From NCBI GenBank assembly GCA_934180065.1, contig CAKPRA010000047.1:1-12070 (forward strand): a DNA stretch of 12,070 nt, in the 5' to 3' direction. Shown here one piece after another: positions 12,029 through 12,070 of the stretch. How positions within the stretch are numbered: the first letter of the stretch is position 1; every line of letters starts with the position of its first letter. The position numbers and the translations under genes were made by a program. This stretch comes from an uncultured Clostridia bacterium (GTDB lineage: Bacteria; Bacillota; Clostridia; TANB77; CAG-508). Below the pieces are notes generated by a model. That model was not told where the DNA came from and did not search any database. It was given only the letters and a program-made list of their open reading frames with translations.

Positions 12029-12070
12029 TTAAGAGAGATTTGAAATATCAAAATTACGCATTACTTTGAA
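12029..12070 (-). CDS. Possible 3' end of a gene entering from the right
   Basis: One minus-strand frame is open from the window edge for 13 codons (FKVMRNFDISNLS) to TAA at 12029-12031; the other two frames stop within five codons. The hairpin 18 nt downstream fits a gene end. Too little is present to assign a function. Confidence 0.3.
   Translation of the reverse strand, partial: FKVMRNFDISNLS

Noticed and set aside
1..12070. CRISPR arrays, tRNA or rRNA genes, riboswitches
   Set aside because: No evenly spaced direct repeats, no cloverleaf with a T-loop GTTCRA signature and no recognised riboswitch core was seen on either strand by eye.

Overview
The window looks like chromosomal DNA from a low-GC Gram-positive bacterium, most likely an uncultured or commensal Clostridia member. 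The evidence is strong AT bias, AGGAGG-type ribosome sites, textbook sigma-A promoters (TTGACA/TATAAT, 17-bp spacers), Gram-positive lipoprotein signal peptides, an OmpR-type two-component pair, a bleomycin-hydrolase-type aminopeptidase C and an Rpn-family fragment. The species cannot be named. Every supported gene lies on the minus strand, so transcription runs from high to low coordinates. Plus-strand open frames are shadows.

Layout, right to left in reading order. The last 14 codons of a possible upstream gene (12029-12070) are followed by a hairpin (11977-12010). Next is a single-pass anchored surface protein (11248-11892), then a small REP-like palindrome (11195-11232). Aminopeptidase C (9797-11107) follows, with its own promoter and a strong 17-bp hairpin terminator. 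A free-standing C-terminal piece of an Rpn/PD-(D/E)XK protein (9212-9478) has its own promoter, ribosome site and terminator. A likely operon then holds an unrecognised 283-residue protein with a faint ADP-ribosyltransferase look, a HAD phosphatase (copy B), a 22-codon coupling ORF and a self-inhibited Fic AMP-transferase (9088 down to 6757).

The centre is a two-component system, response regulator then histidine kinase (5642-3615), flanked by two related lipoproteins. Both lipoprotein promoters carry the same 11-bp-spaced direct repeat, TTTACAAC/GTTACAAC, exactly 48 nt upstream of TATAAT. This is the layout expected for an OmpR/PhoB-type regulator, so the lipoproteins are probably its regulon. 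Outside the lipoproteins lie two HAD phosphatases, about 83% identical by hand count. The order is therefore HAD - (Fic) - lipoprotein - regulator/kinase - lipoprotein - HAD.

The left end holds a flavin-reductase-like protein with a C-terminal PCP_red-like domain (852-1796) and an 85-bp near-palindrome (737-821). A ZIP metal transporter gene follows; it stops right after its HNIPEG motif (230-604) and has a long inverted repeat over its promoter. From about 229 leftward the sequence is unrelated to the rest of a ZIP gene: an AT-rich terminator hairpin, then a new leftward promoter that runs out of the window.

Start sites: in several genes the first in-frame ATG overlaps or abuts the Shine-Dalgarno sequence, so a slightly downstream ATG was chosen. 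The most notable points are the shared regulator boxes, the stand-alone Rpn C-terminal gene, the interrupted ZIP gene with its operator, the reductase-PCP_red fusion and the unidentified operon beside Fic.
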